Positions 25,030-32,620 of a stretch of 64,000 nucleotides of DNA are shown one piece after another. The position numbers and the translations under genes are program-made. The notes below the pieces were generated by a model. That model was not told the DNA's origin. It worked only from the letters and a program-made list of their open reading frames with translations, and made no database searches. Position 1 is the stretch's first letter; each line of letters starts with the position of its first letter. This DNA is from Mucilaginibacter sp. (GTDB lineage: Bacteria; Bacteroidota; Bacteroidia; Sphingobacteriales; Sphingobacteriaceae), in the NCBI RefSeq assembly GCF_025359345.1, contig NZ_JANYGQ010000032.1:310001-374000 (forward strand). Direction: 5' to 3'.

Positions 25030-26142
25030 TTATGCTGTTAACATGCCGAGCTTTCCGAGATACTTTCCATCTGTATCAAAAAGGCCGTTCGTAACCACAA
25101 GGCAAAAAATTTGCTCGCCGCTTTTCGTTATAAATGCCGATTCATGTGTCTCTGTTATCCCCAATTGCTGCTTCTCAAATCTTGCAAGCGTTGCAAGTTT
25201 TTCTTTTTCGTCTTTAAAATCGTAATTATGTTTTCCCACAATTTCTTCAGCAGTGTATCCGAGCATGTCACACATCTTTTTATTAACAAAAACCGTTAGC
25301 AGGTTTTCGTCAATTATCCAAATGCCTTCCTGCGCTGTTTCAACTATTTGACGGTACCTGCTTTCGCTGGCTTTCAATGCTTCTTCCACTATTTTATCCT
25401 GTGTAATATTGCGTGAAACTCCGTCAATACGTATTAATATTCCCTCTTCATTATGTATTGGGGAAATTTTACTTTCTATCCATCGGATGCTTTTATCTTT
25501 ATGAATAATGCGGTATTTGCCGGTAACATGGTCGCCATTTCGCAGTCGTTTCACAAAATCAGCCAACATCGCGCTATCTTCAGGGCGACAGACTTTAGCA
25601 TATAAATCCGGGTCCGAGAGAAACTCGGCTGAACTGTATCCATATATACTTTCGCACCCAGTCGATATTTGGATCATTTTGGATCCGGCAATGTCTCGCG
25701 AAAAGTAGACTTCGTCGTCTGTATTTCTGCTTAAATCGTAACCATCTATTTTTTTGGCTTTGTGCTTTTTTATCGCACCCAAAATTGCGCCGGGTAAAAT
25801 GTCAATCTGCTCCTTCGAAATATAGTCACTTGCGCCATATTTCATTATGTTCACAATGCTGGCGATGGGGTCGATAAGTGGTGGAGTTGCTACCACAACT
25901 ACCGGGATATTAAAGCCCGATTGTTTTAATAATGTTAATGCTTCGATGCTATTTAATGACCGCAGCGCATCGTCGGATATAATGATATCCGGAGCGAAGT
26001 TTTTTAAACCATCTAAATAAGCTTCCCCGTTGCTTACAGTAAGTACTTCGCAATCGATACCAGCCTGATTAATAATATTATCCGCCAATGCAGCATCGCC
26101 GCTAACGTATTCGAGGTATAGGATTTTAATTTTTTTATTCAC
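25030..26142 (-). CDS. 5' part of a frameshifted multi-PAS sensor histidine kinase (receiver plus PAS)
   Basis: A 370-codon ORF starting with GTG at 26142. Residues 1-120 form a receiver-like domain (KILYLEYVSGDA, DIIISDDAL with the acceptor Asp region, and YISKEQI with the Lys). A PAS with PAC follows at about 150-255 (ESIYGYSSAEFL, GVSRNITQDK) and a second PAS at about 255-368 (IVETAQEGIWIIDENLL). The ORF stops at LGKLGMLTA, where PAC domains continue with DIT.RK. That continuation, ITQRKKDQDEIL, is present immediately after in another frame, so one base is missing near 25034. The intact protein would be close to 1,000 residues: REC, PAS repeats, kinase. Confidence 0.85.
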   Translation of the reverse strand: MNKKIKILYLEYVSGDAALADNIINQAGIDCEVLTVSNGEAYLDGLKNFAPDIIISDDALRSLNSIEALTLLKQSGFNIPVVVVATPPLIDPIASIVNIMKYGASDYISKEQIDILPGAILGAIKKHKAKKIDGYDLSRNTDDEVYFSRDIAGSKMIQISTGCESIYGYSSAEFLSDPDLYAKVCRPEDSAMLADFVKRLRNGDHVTGKYRIIHKDKSIRWIESKISPIHNEEGILIRIDGVSRNITQDKIVEEALKASESRYRQIVETAQEGIWIIDENLLTVFVNKKMCDMLGYTAEEIVGKHNYDFKDEKEKLATLARFEKQQLGITETHESAFITKSGEQIFCLVVTNGLFDTDGKYLGKLGMLTA

Positions 26143-26303
26143 GAAACTAACGAGTTAATAAGGGTTTTCGTTCCGCGACCGGGTATGCTATAATAGTGCC
26201 ATCGGTTTTAATTATTTGATAATCAATTAAATGTAACTGAATCTTATTTTTTGTTTCTGGAAAATGGATGCTGTGTTCCATGTTTTGGAACAATAACAAA
26301 TAA

Positions 26304-26340
26304 CTAAGGCGCCCCGGGTTGAGAACCTGAAACGCCTTAG
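26304..26340. promoter_or_regulatory. hairpin between the acyltransferase and kinase genes
   Basis: CTAAGGCG / CGCCTTAG outer arms are perfect, with an inner GGGTT / AACCT helix: a stem-loop about 54 bases after the acyltransferase stop on the minus strand. There is no strong T-run, so termination is possible but not shown. Confidence 0.45.
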
Positions 26341-26393
26341 CCAGTTAATTCTTGTGGTTTGATAAATTACCAGTTGGTAATCTTAATTATTAT

Positions 26394-26738
26394 TTAAACC
26401 CTCAAAAACGTCTTCTTCTCATGCAAATAATACAAAAATACCCACTTAATCAACACAAACGTTATCGCCATTAGCACAGCTCCATAGGGCTCGCCGGCTA
26501 GCTGGCCCAGCCATTTAAAAAAGCCCTCGTTGGTGTAATTCCAGTTTATAAAGTGACCCGACATGTATATCAGGATGGAGTTCATGCCTATCACCCGGAA
26601 AAAAAATGTCCATTTTTTATAGCCTTTTACATCAATGATAAAATAGAATAACGACATCAGCAACAAACTTATGCCGCCAACCAGCATCACAAATGAGCTT
26701 GACCACAGGTTTTTGTTGATGGGGAATCGAAATTCCAA
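26394..26738 (-). CDS. 3' part of a frameshifted DUF5009/HGSNAT-like acyltransferase
   Basis: The 114-codon ORF holds the last three or four transmembrane helices of the gene that begins at 27562. Its first in-frame residues, EFRFPINKNLWSSSFV, continue the ALIWNF of the upstream ORF, as in intact family members, so the start at 26738 is an artefact. Helices such as MLVGGISLLLMSLFYFII and GMNSILIYMSGHF are normal for the family's C-terminus. The gene is either a pseudogene or the assembly misses one base near 26725. Confidence 0.85.
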   Translation of the reverse strand: MEFRFPINKNLWSSSFVMLVGGISLLLMSLFYFIIDVKGYKKWTFFFRVIGMNSILIYMSGHFINWNYTNEGFFKWLGQLAGEPYGAVLMAITFVLIKWVFLYYLHEKKTFLRV

Positions 26739-27562
26739 ATCAAAGCAACCAGTATAAATACGACACCAGCTATTGCCAGCCGCGAGGTTTTTGCCATTTG
26801 AGACAGCTTTTTACTTTTTAACGTTAAGCCTGCCATAATACCAAGCAAGCCGGTGCTTATTGCAGGTATGGTTGAACATAGTCCTTCCGGGTCATGCATA
26901 TTTGGCCGGCCATCGGGATATGGTACATATAAGTGGCCTGGCAACACGATTCTGTCTATGTATGATGCAAAGTTTCCCTGTGGCGTCAGGTCGCCAACGT
27001 GGAATCCAGGTGCGGCTGTAAATTTAAGCAGCAGATAGTACCCTATAATAAAGAAAAAGAACCAGAATATCAGTGCATATTCCCGTGCATACAGGTAAAT
27101 GATGTTGGCAAACATATAGGCCAGGCCGATGCGTCCAAGCACGCTCCCGAACCTGATTTCGGCAATCGGCCTTATTTGAAGGCCATTATTAGCTATTATT
27201 CCTAAAAGCACCAGGATAAAACCACGTTTTATAACCCGCCAAAGCAACTGTTCGCGCGATTTACCTTTCTCCAACTCGCGACCAACAGAAAATGGCGTGG
27301 ATACGCCAGCCATAAATAAAAACAGCGGAAAAATCAGGTCATAAGCATGAAATCCGTTCCAATCAGGGTGAGTAAATTGGTTTGCCATGGCATTCCAAAA
27401 CGGCGATTGGCCGTGGGTAGCAGTTTTCATGGTGTACCAAATTTCGTCGGCACCCATAATCCAAAACATGTCAAAACCCCGAAGGGCGTCTAATGAGAAT
27501 AAGCGGGTAGGGGCAGCGTCAAAATCGTCTGCCGGTTGTTGTGTGGTTACTGAATGAGCCAT
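26687..27562 (-). CDS. 5' part of a frameshifted DUF5009/HGSNAT-like acyltransferase
   Basis: A 291-codon ORF of the DUF5009 family, related to human heparan-alpha-glucosaminide N-acetyltransferase. It opens with a short cytosolic tail and the diagnostic RLFSLDALRGFDMFWIMG, followed by helices containing AYDLIFPLFLFMAGVSTPFS, RRGFILVLLG-like segments and LGRIGLAYMFANIIY. PEGLCSTIPAISTGLLGIMAG is the usual later motif. Family members transfer acetyl groups across a membrane to sugars; in bacteria the acceptor is unknown. After ALIWNF the frame shifts and ends in DSPSTKTCGQAHL, which is not family sequence. The full gene would span 26394-27562 and about 389 residues. Confidence 0.87.
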   Translation of the reverse strand: MAHSVTTQQPADDFDAAPTRLFSLDALRGFDMFWIMGADEIWYTMKTATHGQSPFWNAMANQFTHPDWNGFHAYDLIFPLFLFMAGVSTPFSVGRELEKGKSREQLLWRVIKRGFILVLLGIIANNGLQIRPIAEIRFGSVLGRIGLAYMFANIIYLYAREYALIFWFFFFIIGYYLLLKFTAAPGFHVGDLTPQGNFASYIDRIVLPGHLYVPYPDGRPNMHDPEGLCSTIPAISTGLLGIMAGLTLKSKKLSQMAKTSRLAIAGVVFILVALIWNFDSPSTKTCGQAHL

Positions 27563-27634
27563 TCGGTTTAAATAATTGGGTTAGTAACCGAAAGGTAGTT
27601 TTTTTTGGGAGAAAAGCAAAAAATTGGTTGAATA

Positions 27635-27760
27635 TGTTGATTGAGTTGGATTGGCTTGAGTAAGTTCGGGTAGAGTTTACCAAGTTGATTGAGTTGGATT
27701 AGGTTGATAGCGTTGGTTTCTGGTATGAAACCTAATCAACTTAATCCAACTCAATCAACC
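27635..27760. repeat. GTTGATTGAGTTGGATT inverted/direct repeat
   Basis: Two direct copies, TGTTGATTGAGTTGGATT (27635) and AGTTGATTGAGTTGGATTAG (27683), are followed by the inverted copy CTTAATCCAACTCAATCAACC (27739). The second and third can form a stem of more than 20 bases with a 22-base apex. It fills much of the spacer between the NtrC-type and acyltransferase genes. Confidence 0.65.
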
Positions 27761-27771
27761 TTTAAATTAAC

Positions 27772-29148
27772 CTATTCCCCCCTTTTTAACCCAAATTTCT
27801 CAATTTTGCTGTATAGGTGACTGCGCTGAATATCGATATCGTCGGCAGTTTTTGATACGTTCCAGTTATTTTTTTCCAGTTTGAACTTAATATACTCGCG
27901 TTCAGCAAAGTCTTTATATTCCTGGAAATTGGTAAACTGGTCGAAATCTGTCTGTGGTGCGGCGTTGCCAATGGATACTACGGCAGGCGACGATGGATTA
28001 GCAAATATTTTAACGTCGCTATCGGTAATCGTCCTGTCGCTTAAAATAATCAAACGCTCAATCATGTTACGCAGTTCGCGGATGTTACCCGTCCAGGGCA
28101 GTGCCTTAAGCGCTTCGAGGGCCGCCTCGGATATCTTTTTAACCGGCATGCCGTAATCGTTGCAGATTTCATCCAGGAAGCTTTGTGTTAATAATGGAAT
28201 GTCATCCTTGCGGTCGGTAAGCGGCGGTACGTGTATCAGGATAACGCTTAACCGGTGGTAAAGGTCCATACGGAAATTACCGGCATCAATTTCTTTTAAA
28301 AGATCCTTATTTGTTGCAGCAACTACGCGTACATCCACATCTATCTCCTTTTCGCCGCCTACACGGGTTATTTTATTTTCCTGCAGGGCCCGCAACACTT
28401 TAGCCTGGGTTGATGGGCTCATATCGCCGATCTCATCCAAAAACAACGTACCGCCATTGGCGGATTCAAATTTGCCAATGCGCTGTTTTATGGCCGAAGT
28501 AAATGAACCTTTCTCGTGGCCAAATAGTTCGCTTTCAATTAATTCAGATGGTATGGCAGCGCAGTTAACCTCAATCAGGGGCGCATTTGAGCGGTTTGAT
28601 TTTTCATGCAGCCAGCGCGCAACCAATTCTTTACCGCTGCCGTTAGCACCGGTAACCAACACTCTCGCATCGGTAGGGGCAACGCGCTCAATGGTTTCTT
28701 TTATTTTTTGTATGGCCTGCGATTCGCCCAAAATAGCGCGAACTTTTGATACCCGTCTTTTTAAGACTTTAGCTTCGGTTACTAAACTTCCGCGGTCTAA
28801 CGCGTTGCGTACAGTAATCAGCAGGCGGTTAAGGTCGGGTGGTTTGGAAATAAAGTCGAACGCACCTTTCTTGCTGGCTTCTATTGCAGTTTCAACAGTA
28901 CCATGGCCCGATATCATAATGAACGGCAAATCGGGTTTAATTGAAAGGCCTTCCGTAAGTACTTCCATACCGTCCATGCGGTTCATTTTGATGTCGCACA
29001 GCACCAGGTCGTAATCGTTTTTACGGATCAGCTCGAGCCCGTCAATGCCGTTGTCAACATCTTCAACTACATAGTCTTCATATTCAAGTATCTCTCGAAG
29101 CGTGCTGCGTATCGAACGCTCATCGTCAATTATTAAAATTTTAGCCAT
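27772..29148 (-). CDS. NtrC-family sigma-54-dependent response regulator
   Basis: A 458-residue regulator with receiver, AAA+ and HTH domains. The receiver has IIDDE and the acceptor Asp52 in LVLCDIKMN, with Lys102 in ISKPP. The AAA+ module has Walker A GANGSGKE (167-174), the sigma-54 contact loop as GSFTSA (214-219, instead of GAFTGA), Walker B GGTLFLDEIG (232-241) and R-finger segments. The C-terminal Fis-like HTH is seen in NVSKTADDIDIQRSHLYSKI. A partner kinase is not adjacent (the PAS kinase is separated by the acyltransferase). Receiver and ATPase look functional. Targets cannot be told from sequence. The GSFTSA variant is usual among Bacteroidota members as I recall. Confidence 0.94.
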   Translation of the reverse strand: MAKILIIDDERSIRSTLREILEYEDYVVEDVDNGIDGLELIRKNDYDLVLCDIKMNRMDGMEVLTEGLSIKPDLPFIMISGHGTVETAIEASKKGAFDFISKPPDLNRLLITVRNALDRGSLVTEAKVLKRRVSKVRAILGESQAIQKIKETIERVAPTDARVLVTGANGSGKELVARWLHEKSNRSNAPLIEVNCAAIPSELIESELFGHEKGSFTSAIKQRIGKFESANGGTLFLDEIGDMSPSTQAKVLRALQENKITRVGGEKEIDVDVRVVAATNKDLLKEIDAGNFRMDLYHRLSVILIHVPPLTDRKDDIPLLTQSFLDEICNDYGMPVKKISEAALEALKALPWTGNIRELRNMIERLIILSDRTITDSDVKIFANPSSPAVVSIGNAAPQTDFDQFTNFQEYKDFAEREYIKFKLEKNNWNVSKTADDIDIQRSHLYSKIEKFGLKRGE

Positions 29149-29363
29149 TAGTTATCAATAGTTTTTCGTTTTAGTGGTAAGATGTTACGAATATATGTAA
29201 ATGTATAGAAAACCAAACACATTTTTGAACGAATGGTTTTTGTAAGATTGAAAAACTTGATTTGCGTCGGGAAAGTCTGGAAGTCCTAAAGACAAACGCG
29301 ACGATACGACACCGAGTTTAGATTTGACAACCTTTTAAAATTTGCCAAATATCCTCCCATCAA

Positions 29364-29398
29364 AATCCTGTAAATCTTTTTAATCCTTAAATAGTGTT
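29364..29398 (-). repeat. single arm of the AATCCTGTAAATC repeat
   Basis: AATCCTGTAAATCTTTTTAA and TCCTTAAATAGTGTT match the right arm of the repeat at 39506-39641 (AATCCTGTAAATCTATTTAA...). The opposite arm is absent here, so this is a half copy. Confidence 0.55.
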
Positions 29399-29400
29399 AA

Positions 29401-29430
29401 AAAAATAACCCCTCCCGTTACCGGAAGGGG
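29401..29430 (-). terminator. rnpB terminator
   Basis: On the minus strand CCCCTTCCG, the loop GTAA and CGGGAGGGG make a hairpin followed by TTATTTTTTT, directly after the RNase P RNA. Confidence 0.8.
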
Positions 29431-29432
29431 TG

Positions 29433-29824
29433 TATCAGCAGCAAACCTGTAAGCCGGGTTCTGTTCCACTATTGCTAATGGTTTCTATCATTAATCTTGC
29501 CCTGCCATTGCTGACAGGTTCAATCAACCTACCCATCCCGGCAAATCACCTGTTTTGCAACAGGCGGATTAGGAAGCGAGCAGCTCCGCGTCCGGGACCT
29601 ATTTGGTTTTTCAACTCCTGAGGTTTACCGCAATCCCGGTCGCCCGGAAAAGCCGTGAGCTCTTACCTCACGTTTTCACCCTTACCCCAACGAATCAAGG
29701 CGGTATATTTTCTGTGGCACTTGCTGTCGCCGGCTGCCGGCGCCTTCCCGTTAGGAAGCAGGATGCTCTGTGTTGCCCGGACTTTCCTCCGGCCACCCGA
29801 AAGTGACCAGCGATAGAACGTTTT
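29433..29824 (-). ncRNA. rnpB: RNase P RNA (class A)
   Basis: The catalytic RNA of RNase P. Universal elements are present in order on the minus strand: CR-I GAGGAAAGTCCGGGC near the 5' end, GGTAAGGGTGAAAACGTGAGG and AAGAGCTCAC in the CR-II/III region, and CR-V ACAGAACCCGGCTTAC near the 3' end. The stems GGCGCCGGCAGCCGGCG and GGTGATTTGCCGGGATGGG are also seen. Length (about 390 bases) fits class A. The 5' end is set from the TACCTTTG box and is accurate to a few bases; the 3' end is set by the terminator. Predicted protein ORFs on the plus strand here are shadows. Confidence 0.95.
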
Positions 29825-29830
29825 GCACAA

Positions 29831-29838
29831 CAAAGGTA
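29831..29838 (-). promoter_or_regulatory. -7 box of rnpB
   Basis: TACCTTTG on the minus strand, seven bases before the proposed RNA start. It agrees exactly with TAnnTTTG. Confidence 0.65.
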
Positions 29839-29849
29839 GCAGATTTTAA

Positions 29850-30308
29850 TTAAAGCTGTTTTAAATACGCTTCGGCCTTGTTTTGCAGCACGTTTTCCTG
29901 GATGCGATAGACAAGGAAAAAGAATATCAGTAGAGCTGGAAAAAATGCGGCAGTAATCCAGGTAGGTATGGGCTGTTTGCCAACCAATTGAAATATGGCA
30001 AATAATACCCAGGCCCCTAATGTCAAAATCAATTCAAACCTTCGTTTAGTTGTAAAAGTTACCGCTGTATTTTTGCCCACCTGGGTAAGTACCACCCGGG
30101 TTTGTATGCCATTAACCGCAGGCGGTTTGCCATTTTTAATTAATGTGCCTAACGAAAGGTCAGAGAGAAAGATAAATTCGAAGTTGGACAACCGGGTAAC
30201 AGAGAAACCTGTTGGCGCAGAACGCGAAATATGATTGGTAACTGCCTGTATCGGAGTTTTTAACTCAAATACCCTTGTTAACGAAATTGGATTGAAGAAA
30301 TTCGTCAT
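29850..30308 (-). CDS. hypothetical membrane protein (152 aa)
   Basis: A 152-residue protein with a soluble N-terminal domain (about 1-95, beta-rich, for example TRVVLTQVGKNTAVTFTTKR) and two transmembrane helices near the C-terminus (LILTLGAWVLFAIFQLV and ITAAFFPALLIFFFLVYRI), ending in a short charged helix, NVLQNKAEAYLKQL. No known family recognised. It is downstream of the cytochrome c gene on the same strand with a 32-base gap, so it may belong to that operon. It ends only about 25 bases before the rnpB start region. Confidence 0.7.
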   Translation of the reverse strand: MTNFFNPISLTRVFELKTPIQAVTNHISRSAPTGFSVTRLSNFEFIFLSDLSLGTLIKNGKPPAVNGIQTRVVLTQVGKNTAVTFTTKRRFELILTLGAWVLFAIFQLVGKQPIPTWITAAFFPALLIFFFLVYRIQENVLQNKAEAYLKQL

Positions 30309-30340
30309 TTGCTAATTGAAGACCATTAAGGTAGCGATAA

Positions 30341-30757
30341 TTATTTACATTTAGCTAAATCAGTATTTACCCGGTCGGTATTTATAGTGCCAAGTTTGTT
30401 GCCGAAAGAATTGGTAACATAAGTAAGCACCTGCGCAATTTCAAGAGGGGAGAGCTTGCTGGCGGGCATTTCGCCTTCAAATTCCTTATTTAAAATCGTT
30501 ATTTTTCCTTTTAAACCGCTGTTGAGCTGACAGGCAAGCGTGTTTTTATTATTTTTTAGGTAGATGGAATCGGTAAGTGACGGGATAAGCCCCTGCAAAC
30601 CCTCACCTTTAGCTCCGTGGCAGTTTTGGCAATGTGCCTGGTAGACTACACTTCCATTGGAGTAGAAACGATTAAATTCAATCTGCCCGTCGTTTTGGCA
30701 CGAGGCTGCGATAACAAGCATCGCCATGAATGCAAAAACGATGAGCCGTGTTTTCAT
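30341..30757 (-). CDS. lipoprotein monohaem cytochrome c
   Basis: A 138-residue lipid-anchored cytochrome c. The lipobox is IAASC (Cys20). The haem site is CQNCH, followed by GAKGEGLQGLIPSLTDS, typical of class I cytochromes; the distal ligand is likely the Met of GEMPASKLSP. Residues around VLTYVTNSFGNK complete the last helix. It overlaps the SCO gene upstream by four bases (ATGA), so it is translationally coupled. The context suggests electron transfer linked with copper delivery, for example as a donor to a terminal oxidase or to a copper enzyme; the partner is not in the window. Confidence 0.92.
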   Translation of the reverse strand: MKTRLIVFAFMAMLVIAASCQNDGQIEFNRFYSNGSVVYQAHCQNCHGAKGEGLQGLIPSLTDSIYLKNNKNTLACQLNSGLKGKITILNKEFEGEMPASKLSPLEIAQVLTYVTNSFGNKLGTINTDRVNTDLAKCK

Positions 30758-31407
30758 TTTGCCGCTTTTTGGTCGGTTTCTGCCATCAGGATTTTGATAT
30801 CGGCAGTCATCTTTTCTACTTCAGCAGGGTCTGTACCCTGGTAGGTGCCGCGAATTCGTTTTTGCTTATCAATCAGTATAAAAAAGCCATCATGCGTATA
30901 ATTTTCCTGTGCGTTCTTTTCCTGTACAGCCACCAAATAGCTTTTGGCAATGGTGTATGTTGCGTCTTTGTTGCCATGCAGCAGCCACCAGGTATTACCG
31001 GCGATGCCCATTTTGTCAGCATATTTTTTTAGAACCGGTACAGTATCATATTTAGGATCGATACTATGCGACAGTATCCTGAAATCGGGGTTGTTTTTAA
31101 ATTCGTTGTAAACCGGCAACATGTTGCGATGCATAACGGGGCAGATAGTAGGGCAGGTGGTAAAAAAGAAATCGGCCACGTAAATTTTGCCATTAAGGCT
31201 TTTTTCGGTTATGGTATCGCCGTATTGGTTTACAAACTTAAAGGCGGGTATGGTTTGGTAAACAGTATCGGTTACCTGCTTGCCGTCTACTGTTTTGGTA
31301 ACAGGTTCCTTGTTGCCGTAAATAGGTAATGTTTTTGTAGCACTATCGTTAAACTTGCATCCGTAGCCCAGTAAAATAAGCGCAATTATGTAACCTGTGT
31401 TCTTCAT
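30754..31407 (-). CDS. SCO1/SenC family copper chaperone-like protein
   Basis: A 217-residue SCO family protein. A signal/lipoprotein sequence IALILLGYGC precedes the thioredoxin-like domain. The copper site is FFTTCPTICPVM (CxxxC) with the distal His in LSHSIDPKYDTVP. SCO proteins deliver or maintain copper for the Cu-A site of cytochrome oxidase or act in redox maintenance. It is flanked by a lipoprotein gene upstream and cytochrome c downstream, both overlapping by four bases, so the three are one operon. The mature domain is complete. Confidence 0.93.
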   Translation of the reverse strand: MKNTGYIIALILLGYGCKFNDSATKTLPIYGNKEPVTKTVDGKQVTDTVYQTIPAFKFVNQYGDTITEKSLNGKIYVADFFFTTCPTICPVMHRNMLPVYNEFKNNPDFRILSHSIDPKYDTVPVLKKYADKMGIAGNTWWLLHGNKDATYTIAKSYLVAVQEKNAQENYTHDGFFILIDKQKRIRGTYQGTDPAEVEKMTADIKILMAETDQKAAK

Positions 31408-31811
31408 TTTATTTTGACCGTTTTTAGGTAGATATTTGATTCTTTTACTGCTGTGTTCAGCTGCGAGTCGATGGCCATTATCAGCTTTTTTTGAGTGTTC
31501 ATGTAAGTTATTACTTCGTCGTCCGATTTTCCTTTCTGCTCGTAATCAAATTTGTGCATCCAATCTTCCATAGCATCTTCTGAAGCGCTCATCTTTTTTA
31601 CCAGCATCTCCGCCGAATCTTTTGCAGCTATTTTGTTTTGGGTTATCAAGGTATCCAGTTTCATGCGGTTGGCAATTACCTGTCCTTCAACCTCCATTAC
31701 TTTTTCGTGCACTTTCATTACATCTTCCATAATGGCTTTTTTTTCGCCCTTGCGGTTTGAACAACTGTAAAGTAAAGAGCCTGTAAGTAATATTAATAAC
31801 AGTTTTTTCAT
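31404..31811 (-). CDS. helical lipoprotein of unknown function
   Basis: A 135-residue lipoprotein. The track begins at 31853, but ATG at 31811 gives MKKLLLILLTGSLLYSC, a perfect lipobox (LLYSC). The mature part is strongly helical, with coiled-coil character (KAIMEDVMKVHEKVMEVEGQ and SASEDAMEDWMHKFDYEQKG). Similar Bacteroidota proteins are sometimes labelled viral A-type inclusion proteins, a name without functional meaning. It overlaps the SCO gene by four bases. The methionine-rich helix (several M/H residues near MEDVMKVHEKVMEV) could touch copper, but this is speculation from context. Confidence 0.8.
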   Translation of the reverse strand: MKKLLLILLTGSLLYSCSNRKGEKKAIMEDVMKVHEKVMEVEGQVIANRMKLDTLITQNKIAAKDSAEMLVKKMSASEDAMEDWMHKFDYEQKGKSDDEVITYMNTQKKLIMAIDSQLNTAVKESNIYLKTVKIK

Positions 31812-31856
31812 TTTATAGGTTTTATGCGGCCAAAAATAAGCAACACACAACACAGG

Positions 31857-32327
31857 TTAACTATTTATTTGTCGGATGTAAGCAATATAATCTGTATTTG
31901 GCAGTGTTTCGGCGCCATTAAACTTCAGCTGCTGGCCAATTTGCGCGCGGTGGTGAGTGCCGTGGTTAATTACGTGTGCTAAAATATCAACCAGTTTACT
32001 TTCCCAATTGTCGCCACGAAGATTTTGGTAGTATATTGTTTTGTCGAAATCGGCATCAGTAAAATCACCCAGGCATTTAATCCATGCCTCGTGGTTTTCT
32101 TTTATCTTTTCGCCAAACTCAGCGGCTTTTGTGCCGGGGCCAATCCAGAGTTCAACTACTGCCTGGGGTAATCCTTTACAACGGTTGAGCCATATTTGCT
32201 GTGCGGCTAAAATATGGGACATTAATTGTACTGCTTTTTCGGGCTCACCGGCCTTAATAATAGCATCTAAAATAATTTGGTTGGCATAAGCATCGAATTG
32301 AAACAGGCGGATAAAATAGGCTTTCAT
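31857..32327 (-). CDS. DinB family putative metal-dependent protein
   Basis: A 156-residue four-helix protein of the DinB/YfiT superfamily. The track starts at 32363; the ATG at 32327 (MKAYFIRLFQFDAYANQ) matches family starts. The metal-binding histidines appear in LMSHILAAQQIW and LAHVINHGTHHRAQI. Members include thiol S-transferases and uncharacterised stress proteins. It lies 45 bases upstream of the lipoprotein gene and may be the first gene of the SCO operon. A strong promoter with the -7 box four bases before the ATG implies a leaderless transcript. Confidence 0.88.
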   Translation of the reverse strand: MKAYFIRLFQFDAYANQIILDAIIKAGEPEKAVQLMSHILAAQQIWLNRCKGLPQAVVELWIGPGTKAAEFGEKIKENHEAWIKCLGDFTDADFDKTIYYQNLRGDNWESKLVDILAHVINHGTHHRAQIGQQLKFNGAETLPNTDYIAYIRQINS

Positions 32328-32331
32328 CCTG

Positions 32332-32364
32332 CAAAAATAAAAATATCGTAAACAGTAAAACAAA
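32332..32364 (-). promoter_or_regulatory. promoter of the DinB gene, probably leaderless
   Basis: On the minus strand TTTG (32361-32364) and TATTTTTG (32332-32339) are 21 bases apart. The -7 box ends four bases before the ATG, so transcription should begin at or next to the start codon. Confidence 0.65.
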
Positions 32365-32620
32365 TTGGTTTACAATGCTATTACCAGTTAACAATAACAT
32401 AATACTAATAACATACCTGCTACATACCGGTTGCCTACCTTAGTTGTAAATAAATGCGCTTGTTATGAAACTGATAGTAAAATTTTCGAGGCTTTTTACC
32501 AATTTGCGTGAATGGATGTTTTTAAGAAGTATGAAATCTTCTTTTATTCACTAAACTATTTAACCAAAAATTTCTTTTATTTAATTGTATTGCACAATTT
32601 GGCTTTACAATAGTTAGTTA

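Noticed and set aside
26304-26340. Hairpin considered as a standard terminator
   Set aside because: No T-run follows on either strand; kept only as a hairpin of unknown role.
28457-29014. 185-codon plus-strand ORF
   Set aside because: Shadow of the NtrC-type gene with all its motifs intact.
29430-29806. Plus-strand ORFs of 63 and 67 codons
   Set aside because: They lie entirely within RNase P RNA, whose conserved elements are on the other strand.
32465-32554. 29-codon ORF (MKLIVKFSRLFTNLREW...) before the GH1 gene
   Set aside because: It has a plausible ATG but no terminator, no promoter and no homology that I can name; too short to call a gene.
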